From an uncultured Ligilactobacillus sp. (lineage in GTDB: Bacteria > Bacillota > Bacilli > Lactobacillales > Lactobacillaceae), in NCBI GenBank assembly GCA_944326135.1, contig CALVCU010000015.1:124001-188000 (forward strand): a stretch of DNA of 64,000 nt. The letters are read 5' to 3'. The position numbers were made by a program, and so were the translations under genes. Position 1 is the stretch's first letter; each line of letters begins with the position of its first letter. Below, piece by piece: positions 17,509 through 27,214 of this stretch. The notes beneath the pieces were generated by a model. The model saw only the letters and a list, made by a program, of their open reading frames with translations, was not told the DNA's origin and did no database searches.

Positions 17509-19203
17509 CTATTTATTAAAATAAAAATCCGCAAAAGAATATTTAAATGTACTATATGTTAAAACACTCTTTCCTCGGAATTGGAATGAACGAATCAATT
17601 TACCATCATTAGTATATTCTCCGAAATAATTTTTCTGTCCAGAGGCCATAATGATATGGTTACCATATTCTTGTGCATCACTTACGTATGGTGAGTATGG
17701 AACTTTAAATGATTTAACCAATTTATATGTACCTTTGCGTTCATCAACTAAGTATTTATAATACATTGAAACTTCCGCATTGATATTTAATTTGTTCTGA
17801 TCGATGCATTTAAATGAATTCCAGTTAAAGTTTTTACGCGAATCCATAATGGCACAATTGTTATTATACATATAAATGTAATATTGGCCTTTTTTTATTT
17901 TTTCACTTGTTTCATAAGTTACGCTGTGTTGTCCAGCATTACTTGTGAAATTACCAATTTTTTTCAAAACTAAACTACTATAATCACCAATACCCTTCCA
18001 AACTGATGAATCACCAATCAAATAACCTACTTTTGGTTTTCGATTAACATTAGTAATCTTGATAATTGAAGAAGTTTCTCGTGAACTAACAATCATTGTG
18101 TTATCATTCATCATTTGAATTGTATTCAAGTGGTAAACATCACGTTTTCCCTTATTATTACTGTGTTTTTCAATTCCAGTAGCTTTTTTATAAATCTCCG
18201 GCATCAGCTTTTGCATATTGATTACTTTCATGATTTTTCCGGTTTTACTATTGACTTTAATAATCTGATCTTCAACCGCTTTTTCTTTTTCTTCTAATTT
18301 CTTACTTGTTGCCAATGCCCAAATATTTCCCTGGTTATCAAGAGTGAAATCATGGTGTAATTTATAACCTTGTTCACCAACATCAATTACTTGAGTAATT
18401 TTACCTAAGCGGTTCATTTTAGCAAATTTACCATATTCAGCGACAAAATACATTTCATTATTTTCAGTCATCACAAGACGTTCAGCATTGTAATCAATAA
18501 TTGGGATTTCTCCTCTTATAACCCCATTATTATCAACATATGAAATACAACGACGTTTTTCAGAATTTTGATTACTAATTACCGCAAACAAACCTGAAGT
18601 TAACTTTTGTTTACTTGAACCATTTTTTACTTTATAAGTATTTCCACCACTTGATTGTAATTTAGGTGCTTTATATGTAAATGTTTTTTGATCCTTTTGA
18701 CCATCTTTAGTCGTGGTTGTTATAGTAATTTCATTTTCAACTGCACCAATAAGCTGATACTCATGTTGTTTAGCATAAGTTCCATTTGGATTATATAGGG
18801 TATTTGAATATGATTTATAACCCTTAGCTTTAATGGTATATGAAACTTTAACTGCTTCATTTGTTTTGAAATACACATACAAGCCAGTTAAGTTTGTTAG
18901 ATATGGGTTTGAAACTACTAATGGATTTTCTAAACTATAGGTTTGTGAATTTTTCAATTCAGCTAATTGTGCTGCAATTTTATTTTGAGTATTTGTATTA
19001 TAGACATCTGATATTTGTTTTATATTTAAGCCTTGATAATCAAGTTTTTTTACAGTGCCATTAGCTGTAACAAACTCATTAATCTTCCAATTATAATCTT
19101 TATTACTCTTACTTGCTTGTGCATTTGTTGGATGAAAAATAAACCACCCACTCGCAATTAATATTGTAACTAAAATCACTTTTAGTCTGATACAATTTCG
19201 CAT
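17509..19203 (-). CDS. Secreted aryl-sulfate sulfotransferase homologue (AssT family)
   Basis: A 564-residue protein with a signal peptide (hydrophobic ~8-24, cleavage near AQA-S). It has an Ig-like N-terminal domain (~45-185) and a propeller-like catalytic part. Residues matching the AssT active site are present: HHDF (His ~283/284), VYHLNTI (His ~358), SSRETSS (Arg ~375) and AGQHSVTY (His ~426). In E. coli AssT the equivalents are His252, His356, Arg374 and the sulfate-carrying His436. The family moves sulfate between phenolic compounds without PAPS. The expected location is extracellular. No dedicated Dsb partner is adjacent. Confidence 0.8.
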   Translation of the reverse strand: MRNCIRLKVILVTILIASGWFIFHPTNAQASKSNKDYNWKINEFVTANGTVKKLDYQGLNIKQISDVYNTNTQNKIAAQLAELKNSQTYSLENPLVVSNPYLTNLTGLYVYFKTNEAVKVSYTIKAKGYKSYSNTLYNPNGTYAKQHEYQLIGAVENEITITTTTKDGQKDQKTFTYKAPKLQSSGGNTYKVKNGSSKQKLTSGLFAVISNQNSEKRRCISYVDNNGVIRGEIPIIDYNAERLVMTENNEMYFVAEYGKFAKMNRLGKITQVIDVGEQGYKLHHDFTLDNQGNIWALATSKKLEEKEKAVEDQIIKVNSKTGKIMKVINMQKLMPEIYKKATGIEKHSNNKGKRDVYHLNTIQMMNDNTMIVSSRETSSIIKITNVNRKPKVGYLIGDSSVWKGIGDYSSLVLKKIGNFTSNAGQHSVTYETSEKIKKGQYYIYMYNNNCAIMDSRKNFNWNSFKCIDQNKLNINAEVSMYYKYLVDERKGTYKLVKSFKVPYSPYVSDAQEYGNHIIMASGQKNYFGEYTNDGKLIRSFQFRGKSVLTYSTFKYSFADFYFNK

Positions 19204-19344
19204 AAATTGTCTCCTTACGTTTCAAAATCACTAAATACAATCATACTAGGTAATTTTAAACATAAATTGAAGACTTTCTTTGATTTTTGAATAAATTATG
19301 ACATGTTTCTAAATAAATTAGATAAATTTACTTTTAAATACAAA

Positions 19345-19370
19345 AAAAGGATCACTTTCGTGATCCTTTA
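19345..19370 (-). terminator. Intrinsic terminator of the thioester adhesin gene
   Basis: Hairpin AAAGGATCAC/GTGATCCTTT with a TTTC loop and a T run on the minus strand, 21 bases after the stop at 19391. Confidence 0.85.
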
Positions 19371-19390
19371 GTAATTAATTTAAAGTGTAA

Positions 19391-21232
19391 TTAATTACGT
19401 TTGCGTAATGCAACATAACCTGCAGCAGCTAATGCGATTGCACCGATTGCTACTAAGATTACACTAGCTTGTTGTTCACCTGTTTGTGGTAAACCATGAC
19501 CATAGCCTGTGCCGTTGCCTTTACCTGTACCATTACCATTGTTTGAACCATGGTTTTGGTTATTGTTGTTTGCTACAACTACGCCAGTTGCTTGTTTGCT
19601 TGATGAAACAACACTTGAGTTGTTCTTCATTGCTTTGTGGTTTGAGCTTTCAACTGATGAAGATGTTGTTACATTGCTTGATGATGAAGAACTTGATGAA
19701 CTACTCTTCACTGATGAGCTTGCTTGTTTTTCACCAAAAATAATTGGGAATACAAAGCTTGCTGCTTTTGTATTTAAGTTAACCATGTTTTGGAATGGGT
19801 TATTTGTTGCTGTATTAGCTGTTTCTTGTGCTGAGTAGTATTTTGAATCAACTAATGTTTGGTAGTTAGCTGTTGCCTTTACTTCATTTGCAACATCGTT
19901 TGCAGTTGAACTTGAAGGAACAGATGAACCTACATATTTAACACGGTATTGCTTACCTGATTCAACAGTTGTTACTACATTACCCTTGTCATCAATAATT
20001 TGATAATCTTTTGGTAAGTTTGTAATTGAAACTGATCCATTGTAGTTACTTAAAGTAAATGGATTATTAATCTTTGTTGTTGGGTCAATTTTAACTGGGT
20101 TACTATCACTAATTGCGTTACCATTAGCATCTGACATGTGTACATTTTCTGGATATGCTGTTTGCTTATCTAATGGGTGGTTTTGAGCATATTCCAAAAG
20201 TGCCTTACCTAATGCTGTGTGTGTTGCAAGATATCCTGGTTCAATTGTTGTATTATTGCCATCATGAACAATTCCATCTACTGGGTGTCCATCTTTAGTT
20301 GTCATATGACCACTGTTTAAAGCATCTAAATACCAAATAACTGATTAAGTAACATCTTGTTCATACATTGCTAATGTGTAGTTAATACCCTTAGTATTGT
20401 AGTTATAGTTACTGTCATACATACCATCTAATGCACTGTAGTTTGGATCATCAGGATTGCTGATTAATTTTTCATAATCTTGTTTTGCAAGCTCCTTGAA
20501 TTGTGGTCCAACATCATAAGTACCATCTGCTGTCTTGTGATATCCACCTTCAAGAGCTGCTGCAACTTGAGCAACTTTCTTTTGGTCACCTGTAACAGAT
20601 GTTAATCCGTCGTAAAAGTCATATTCGTTGTACTTTGTACCATTAATTACATCTGGTGTATCCCATTGCCAGTTATAGCAATATGTAACATCGCCATTTG
20701 CTGTTTGGAAATGAGGATAGATAAATGCTTGTTTGTTGTCAGTACTGTTTACATGACTTGAACCAAGTGCATTTGCATATGGAGCGTCAGTCTTAATTAT
20801 TGTTTCACCGATTTTACCAGCACTACCTGCTGTAGTTGCATTGCTTGATGAGTCTGCAGCATATGTTACAGGCTTGTCAGCAGTTGTTGGTGCAACTGAA
20901 GAAGCATTACTACTCATTGTAGAAGTAGAATTGTTTGCTACTGCAGATGATGCACTATTGTTTTGTGATAAAACAGAAGCAACTGAACTGCTCTTCATAC
21001 TTGAGGCACTAATTGCCATACTTTGTGATGAATTTGAATTCATCGCACTACTTTGACTTGAAGATTTGCTTCGACTTGAAGAACTTGAAGCTAAAGATTT
21101 GCTACTAGCTTGTAAACTAGAAGATAAGCTACTACTTGAAATAGTAACAGCCCCTACACTGGTTACTAAACTAGTTAACACCATTAGGATAGTTCCTAAT
21201 ACTGTAAATAGATGAAAGAATTTCTTTTTCAT
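19391..21232 (-). pseudogene. LPQTG-anchored thioester-domain (TQXA) surface protein, interrupted by an in-frame TAA
   Basis: The frame starts with ATG 21230-21232 behind GGAGGAG. It has a signal peptide (MKKKFFHLF...), a Ser-rich stretch and a thioester domain whose Cys is in VTYCYNW. Translation stops at TAA 20345-20347. The same frame continues as SVIWYLDALNSG, through a second domain to LPQTGE, a membrane helix and RKRN. The stop sits where the TQxA(I/V)W motif needs Gln, so one CAA-to-TAA change explains it. Intact relatives would be sortase-anchored adhesins that form a Cys-Gln thioester able to bind host surfaces covalently. As read, the product would be secreted but not anchored. Confidence 0.82.
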
Positions 21233-21454
21233 CTCACTTACTCCTCCTTGAATATTCAATTGTATAAAAAATTTCCCTATACAATTATAGGTATTAAGAG
21301 CAAGTATCTAAAATTATCAAGCTTCTTATAAAATTCTTTACTGTTTTATCTATTTTTTATAATTTTTTCTTCACATTTTGCTTTTGGGGCTGGTATTTAA
21401 TCAAATATATAGTAATATGTATACATATTAGTTATCTAATTAGGAGCGAGTGAA

Positions 21455-22807
21455 TTGAATCAATTATTATTATTTATCATAGAGCCGTTGCATATTCTAT
21501 GTTTTTATGTTTTCTTTTTTATTCAAAATAGAAAAGATCTTCATTTATTAAATCAACATCGCATTTTTAAACTTATATTGGGGGTTTTAGGTTTACTGGC
21601 ATTTCAATTTTTAATCATGTTCTTTGCAGCTGAAACATGGTTATCAATCTTTTGTACAAATATCGCTACTATTCCATTATTAATGTTAATTACATATTTT
21701 TGCTTACATAGTAATCATTCTGAAAAGTACACTTTACGTATCCGAATTCTCTTTTCAATGAGTGGATTTATGTTTATTCAAATTATGTGTGCATTTCTTG
21801 ACCGATATTTTGAGATGCTTTGCCAAGCTGTCTTTAATACGACTTCAATGTTACCGGTAATTTTCATTCATAATATTTTTGAATTAGGAATCATTTTGGC
21901 ACTTGGATTTATTGATGGAAAATTATTTTGTCTCAGCTGTTTAATTAATAATCAACATCGCCGGAATATTTATTACACGATTCTATCAATTTTCCTTGTC
22001 ACATATATCATTTTGAGTGGATTAACTTTCACACAAAGACTTTATGATCATATAATCGATTTCCTATTATTCTTAATTATCGAGTTATTAATTTACACAT
22101 TCCTCTACGTTTTAATCAATAAGTATGAGGAAGAAAAGACTCAAAATGATTTAATAACTAATGAATTATAAAATTTAAAAACTTACACTTCTCACTTAGA
22201 AAAAGAACAACGAAAGTTACGTAAGTTCAAGCATGACTATGAAAATATGGTACTTTCATTGGAAGAAATTTTAGCAAAAGATAATTCTCAAAATTCAAAA
22301 GAATATCTTGATGCTTTCAAACAATATAGCGATCAATACTTAAAGCAAAGTAATATTTGGAAATATAATGATATTGATAATGTGAAATCTGAATTTTTGA
22401 AGAGTATTTTAATTAGTAAGATTACGCAAGCAATTGATAAAGGAATTCACGTTCATTTCGAATGTCGCTACCCTGTTACTAAAACTGAAATTAAATCTTA
22501 TGATTTGGTAAGAATCATCGGTATTATCTGTGATAATGCGATTGAGGAAGTTAATACTTTGCCCAAAGAAGCTCGAAAGATTAATATTTTAATCTACGCT
22601 AAGGACAACCAAACTGAAATTAGCATTACTAATCCAGTAGCATCTAAGAAAGATTTAGCTGCAATCTCACATGAGAGAGTAACTACTAAGAAACAACATC
22701 AAGGGTTAGGATTAGCTAATCTACAACAAATCATTGATAACTATCCTAAGGCGCTCCTAACATACTTCATTAAGGATGACTGGTTTAACGTAAAAATTAT
22801 AATATAA
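21455..22807 (+). pseudogene. AgrC-type sensor histidine kinase, interrupted by an in-frame TAA
   Basis: A TTG start (21455-21457) follows AGGAG by 8 bases. Residues 1-235 form about six membrane helices, then TAA at 22169-22171. The same frame resumes as NLKTYTSHLEKEQRKLRKFKHDYEN with the phospho-acceptor His, then DNAIEEV and GLGLANL of the ATP domain. The linker and core align with the intact kinase at 8.5 kb, where Ile occupies the stop position. A single substitution therefore separates the sensor from the kinase half. It is divergent from the thioester adhesin gene. No response regulator is beside it. Confidence 0.85.
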
Positions 22808-22893
22808 ATAAAATATAAATTTTAATTAATTAGCAATTTTTTCGATTTATTTAGGTATAATAAGAATACAAATTAATGTTTACAAATCATTGC

Positions 22894-22934
22894 AAAAAGA
22901 AGCATTTTATCGATTGGATAAAATGCTTCTTTTT
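22894..22934 (+). terminator. Strong intrinsic terminator downstream of the kinase pseudogene
   Basis: A perfect 18-bp stem (AAAAAGAAGCATTTTATC and complement) with loop GATTG, ending in TTTTT. Confidence 0.85.
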
Positions 22935-23241
22935 CATTTTTAAAATTTTCTTTTGCCAGAAAATCTTACCTTAACTCCCCAAGTAGAGTCATTTCCAAAC
23001 AGTTTATATATTCTCCTATCTTATGCCCACACAATAATACACTCTTTTTTTTAGGTATAGTGTACTTTATTAAAGATCGTTTTATAGAATCCTGCTTGAA
23101 ATATTAAGAACTAATTTCCTTTAGTCCTTATATTCTTTATGTTAACGTACTAATATTTTCAAGAATTTAATTTAGTTTTTCAAATATCCTGATTTTCGTA
23201 AAATCTGTAATACTCTTGTAATCTTTTGCACAATAAAAAAA

Positions 23242-23264
23242 CAAGTTGGAAATTCTCCAATTTG
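23242..23264 (-). terminator. Intrinsic terminator of the coiled-coil LPQTG pseudogene
   Basis: Stem CAAGTTGGA/TCCAATTTG with TTTTTTTATTG following on the minus strand. It shows that the gene originally ended near 23289. Confidence 0.7.
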
Positions 23265-23288
23265 CTTTAATAACGCTATTTAAGCTTA

Positions 23289-24910
23289 TTATTTTTTCTT
23301 CCAGATTAATCTTCCAGCAAATCTTGCAGCGATTAATGCCATTGCACCACCTAAGATTAATAAACCACGATTTGTAGTTTCACCTGTTTGTGGTAAGTTG
23401 CTTTCGCTTTGTTCTGAAGAATCTGCAGCCATTGTTGCTTGATGTTGATTCTGTTGATTCTTGTTGAGTTTGACCTTCAGTTGTAACCACTTGTTGTATT
23501 TTGTGTAGTATCAGTATTGCTTAATGATGATCTTGTTGCACTGATTGAACTACCATTGCTGTGGCTACCATCATTTTCTTTATCACCAAATGTTGAACCT
23601 GGGCGGTTTGATGATGAACTTGGTCCTGTAGGTTGTTCTGATGAGCTACTTGATGAACTTGATGAACTACTTGTAGTATCATTTGTTTGATCACTTGATG
23701 ATGATAAAATTGTAGTATCACTTGTTTGATCATTTGATGATGATGAACTTATTGTACCACTTGTTTGGTCACTTGATGATGAACTGCTTGCAGCCGCTAC
23801 TGCGTCATCATATGCTTGCTGTGCTACTGCTTGTTCTTGCTTTGCTTGTTCTAAAGCTGATTTAGCATTTCTTAATGCACTGCTCTTTCTATCATAATTT
23901 TGTTGTGCTTCACCAAAAGCTTGGTCTGCTTGTTCTAAAGCTTCTTTTGCTTTTTGTATAGCTTCTGCATCTTGTGGATTTTGACCTTCTAATTCTGATA
24001 AATCATTTTCAGCTTTAAGTACATCATTTGAAGCCTTTTCATGTGCAGTTTTAGCAGCATCATATGCTTGTTGTGCATCACTATAATTTTGTTCTGCCGT
24101 TGCTAATTTTTCATTTGCTGCATCCAAATTTTGCTTGTTCCACTGGGTCTGTTGAAGAGCTACTTGTAGCTGATGACTAGCTTGTCACGCTACTTGATGA
24201 ACTTGACACTTCATCAGAGCTCGAACTACTTGTAGATGTTGAACTACTTTCAACTGATGATGAACTTGAATCGATTATGCTACTTGAACTTTCATTATTT
24301 GATGTATCTTCAATACTTGATGAGCTTGTTGTGTCATCACTAGCAGATGAACTTGTGCTATCTGAATTTGATGAGCTACTTATGGATTCTGTTTCACTTG
24401 ATGATGAACTGCTTGCAGCTGCTACTGCATCATATGCTTGTTGTGCTTCTTTAACTGCTTGTTGTGCACTTGCAACATTTTGTTCAGCAGTTTTAATTTG
24501 ATCTGCTAGATCACTATGTTCTTTTGAATTATTAGTTAACTGAGTCCCAACAGTTATAAGTTGGTCATGTATTGAACTAATTGTAGATGAATCAGAACTA
24601 CTATCCAATGCACTATTCATTTGGTTTTGCAATTCTTCTTGTTTTTGTTCTAATGCTACTCTTTCAGCATTAATTTGATCTTCCTTGTCATTTAATGACT
24701 GCAATGTATTTTGAGCTTCAGTTAATGATGTTTTTGCATTTTCTAATTGTTGTTGTGCATCTTCGACTGTCATAGTTGATGATGCTTTTGCTGCAAGAAC
24801 ATTTGTAACACCTGTCGCCTTAACCTTTGGCTTAATAGTACGGCTGCACAAGCAACTGTTCCGCCAAGGATAACCGAACTCATTAATAAACCTTTGAATC
24901 TATTATTCAT
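23289..24910 (-). pseudogene. Coiled-coil, Ser-rich LPQTG surface protein with several frame lesions
   Basis: ATG 24908-24910 opens a signal peptide (MNNRFKGLLMSSVILGG). The frame then shifts near 24845 into a coiled-coil region with repeated Ala/Gln heptads (EDAQQQLENAKTS) and poly-Ser. A TAG follows at 24177-24179, a shift near 24130, a second coiled-coil and Ser-rich block, and two more shifts near 23485 and 23440. The last frame gives LPQTGE, a membrane helix and WKKK before TAA 23289-23291. It was originally a sortase-anchored fibrous protein of roughly 530 residues. Five lesions make it a clear pseudogene unless the assembly is poor here. Confidence 0.82.
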
Positions 24911-25077
24911 TTATGTCCCTCTCTTGATATAAATTTTATTTAACTACTAATACTTACTTTCCCTCTAAACACCAATAACTTTTGTGTTCATCCACATCAT
25001 ATCATGAAACACAAAGGCAAATGTTTTACTTAGAAATTTTCAAAGGAATACTTTAGAGTTTCTTTATTTTTAAACAA

Positions 25078-25105
25078 AAAAAGCACGACAAATGTCGTGC
25101 TTTTT
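25078..25105 (-). terminator. Intrinsic terminator of the DUF1129/ychF transcript
   Basis: Stem AAAAAGCACGACA/TGTCGTGCTTTTT with a T run on the minus strand, just after the stop at 25112. Confidence 0.88.
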
Positions 25106-25111
25106 CAAAGA

Positions 25112-25828
25112 TTAGTTAGAACGAATACCTAATTTCTTCTTTAATACGTAACGAATTCCAAATCCAGCAGCTGCTAAAATGAAGTCTACAATTGGATTCA
25201 ATGGTTGGTTGATTTGACTTGGAATACGTGCAATCAATGCAAATGCTAAGAACCAAACGGCAAGTAACATCAAGAATGCACCAATTCCGCGTAAAATACG
25301 GTGCTTAGCTTTACGATCTCCCATAACTTTATAGAATCCAGCTAAACCTAAACCAGCAATAATAGCTGTTGAGAAGAGTGTGATCCAACCAGCATCAGCT
25401 GATGGTGTCTTTGAAAATAGACCTAAAATACCGTACATTGCACAGAACATTGCAAACATCAAAAGTCCATTATCTAAAGCCATTTCCCAGAATTTAGGTG
25501 GTTGTTGTGCTTTCATCTTCTTAGGCCCATTAATAATATCATCTGCTTTTTTAGAAACTGGACCATATAACTTGACCGCTGTCATCCCTTGCTTTTGCTT
25601 TACTTTTAATTCTTCATAAACTTCATGTAAAGCTGTTGCACGCTTTTCAGGATCATAACCTAAATCTGTTAAAGCTTTTGTAAGCTTAATCATGTATTCT
25701 GCATTTCGCTTAGTTAAATCTGAAAAGTGATTATTGATTTCAATAATTTTTTCTTGGCGTTCTTTTTCACGAACTTCTGCTTGTTTTCGTGCTGCCGCTT
25801 GATTTTTTTGACGAATATCTTCTGACAC
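25112..25828 (-). CDS. DUF1129 family membrane protein
   Basis: A 238-residue protein. A charged, helical N-terminal half (residues 1-105, rich in Lys, Glu and Arg) is followed by about four hydrophobic helices and a basic tail. DUF1129 proteins are of unknown function and regularly sit behind ychF in lactobacilli, as here (47-bp gap). It is the last gene before the terminator. Confidence 0.82.
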   Translation of the reverse strand: MSEDIRQKNQAAARKQAEVREKERQEKIIEINNHFSDLTKRNAEYMIKLTKALTDLGYDPEKRATALHEVYEELKVKQKQGMTAVKLYGPVSKKADDIINGPKKMKAQQPPKFWEMALDNGLLMFAMFCAMYGILGLFSKTPSADAGWITLFSTAIIAGLGLAGFYKVMGDRKAKHRILRGIGAFLMLLAVWFLAFALIARIPSQINQPLNPIVDFILAAAGFGIRYVLKKKLGIRSN

Positions 25829-25875
25829 TGTATTAAATTCCCTTCTATATTCAGATTGCGTAGTTAAATATTATT

Positions 25876-26985
25876 TTAGACATTAAATCTAAATTCGATA
25901 ATATCGCCGTCTTGAACCACATAATCTTTACCTTCAAGACGCATCTTACCTGCTTCTTTTACAGCTTGCATACTACCATATTTATCCAAATCATCAAATG
26001 AAACTGTTTCAGCGCGAATAAATCCACGTTCGAAATCAGAGTGAATGATTCCCGCAACTTGTGGTGCTTTCATACCACGCTTGAATGTCCAAGCACGTGT
26101 TTCTTTGCCCCCAGCTGTGAAGAAAGTTTCTAATCCTAATAACTTGTATGAAGCACGAATCAAACGGTTTAAACCAGGTTCGTCAACGCCTTCCATTTCA
26201 AGGAATTCTTTCTTTTCTTCTTCATCCATTTCAGCAATTTCTTCTTCTGTACCAGCAGCAACGCCGATTACTTCTGAACCAGGATCATTTTCAGCTAAGT
26301 ATTCTTTGATTTGTGGCATGTACTTGTTTGCATCAGGATCTGCCATGTCATCTTCTGCAATGTTAGCAACGTATAACACTGGCTTAGATGTTAATAAAAA
26401 TAATCCTTTAACGATTTTTTGTTCTTCATCATTAAATTCGATTGAACGAACTGGCTTTCCTTCTTCTAAGACTGGTTTGATTTTTTGAAGAACAGCAAAT
26501 TCTGCTTGAGCTTCTTTATCACGACCTGTTTTAGCTACTTTTTCAACACGAGTATAGCGTTTGTTGATTGAATCCAAGTCAGCTAAAACTAATTCTAAGT
26601 TGATTGTATTGATATCATCAATTGGATCAACCTTACCAGAAACGTGAGTGATGTTATCATCATCAAAAGCACGGACTACGTGAACAATTGCATCTACTTG
26701 GCGAATATTTTCAAGGAACTTGTTTCCTAAACCTTCACCCTTACTTGCACCCTTTACGATTCCAGCAATATCAGTAAATTCAAATGTAGTATGTACGATT
26801 TTCTTTGCAGGAATAATTTCATCGATACGTGCTAAACGTTTATCTGGAACTTCAACCATTCCAACGTTAGGATCGATTGTAGCAAAGGGGTAGTTTGCCA
26901 TTTCAGCACCCGCTTTGGTAATTGCATTAAATAATGTTGACTTACCAACGTTAGGTAAACCAACGATTCCGGCTGTTAAGACCAT
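25876..26985 (-). CDS. ychF: Redox-regulated ATPase YchF
   Basis: A 369-residue Obg-family P-loop protein: GIVGLPNVGKST (Walker A), DIAGIVKGAS (switch II), NIAE in place of NKxD (ATP rather than GTP preference) and a C-terminal TGS domain ending IIEFRFNV. It binds ribosomes and is linked to oxidative-stress responses. The start at 26983-26985 is preferred (AAAGAAG upstream) over GTG 26994. Confidence 0.93.
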   Translation of the reverse strand: MVLTAGIVGLPNVGKSTLFNAITKAGAEMANYPFATIDPNVGMVEVPDKRLARIDEIIPAKKIVHTTFEFTDIAGIVKGASKGEGLGNKFLENIRQVDAIVHVVRAFDDDNITHVSGKVDPIDDINTINLELVLADLDSINKRYTRVEKVAKTGRDKEAQAEFAVLQKIKPVLEEGKPVRSIEFNDEEQKIVKGLFLLTSKPVLYVANIAEDDMADPDANKYMPQIKEYLAENDPGSEVIGVAAGTEEEIAEMDEEEKKEFLEMEGVDEPGLNRLIRASYKLLGLETFFTAGGKETRAWTFKRGMKAPQVAGIIHSDFERGFIRAETVSFDDLDKYGSMQAVKEAGKMRLEGKDYVVQDGDIIEFRFNV

Positions 26986-27000
26986 TGAGAACACTTCTTT

Positions 27001-27192
27001 CTAGTTGTTTGCTTTAATTAAAATTTTCTTGAGTTTGCGTTCAAATTCACGCCGTGGCATCATCACTAAATGATTGCAGTTTGTGCATTCAATTTTAATA
27101 TCCATGCCCATTCGTATTATCTTCCATTGATTAACACCACAAGGATGAGCCTTTTTCATTTCTACAATATCATTTAAATCATAGTCTTTCAT
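27001..27192 (-). CDS. DUF951 family small zinc-ribbon-like protein
   Basis: A 63-residue protein with KKAHPCG and IECTNCNHLV, giving three Cys and a His that could bind zinc. DUF951 (YyzM-like) is conserved between parB and ychF in Firmicutes, and the function is unknown. The start is ATG 27190-27192 behind GAGGTG. A longer frame would overlap parB and lacks a ribosome site. Confidence 0.85.
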   Translation of the reverse strand: MKDYDLNDIVEMKKAHPCGVNQWKIIRMGMDIKIECTNCNHLVMMPRREFERKLKKILIKANN

Positions 27193-27214
27193 TAAGTTCA
27201 CCTCATCAGACAAA

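Larger units (their letters stand above)
22808..23288. other. Intergenic region with possible short RNA
   Basis: There is no ORF of note. TATAAT (22856-22861) precedes a perfect 18-bp hairpin by about 40 bases, so a transcript of about 68 nt is possible; its -35 is weak. The rest (22940-23240) is AT-rich with a small inverted repeat ACACT/AGTGT near 23040-23065 and nothing else I can name. Confidence 0.35.

Noticed and set aside
19486..19838. Plus-strand frames opposite the LPQTG protein
   Set aside because: Codon shadows of Ser/Gly-rich coding sequence; no ribosome sites or recognisable domains.
26045..26488. 147-codon plus-strand frame inside ychF
   Set aside because: Opposite a highly conserved essential-type gene; no ribosome site and Ser/Pro-rich shadow composition.
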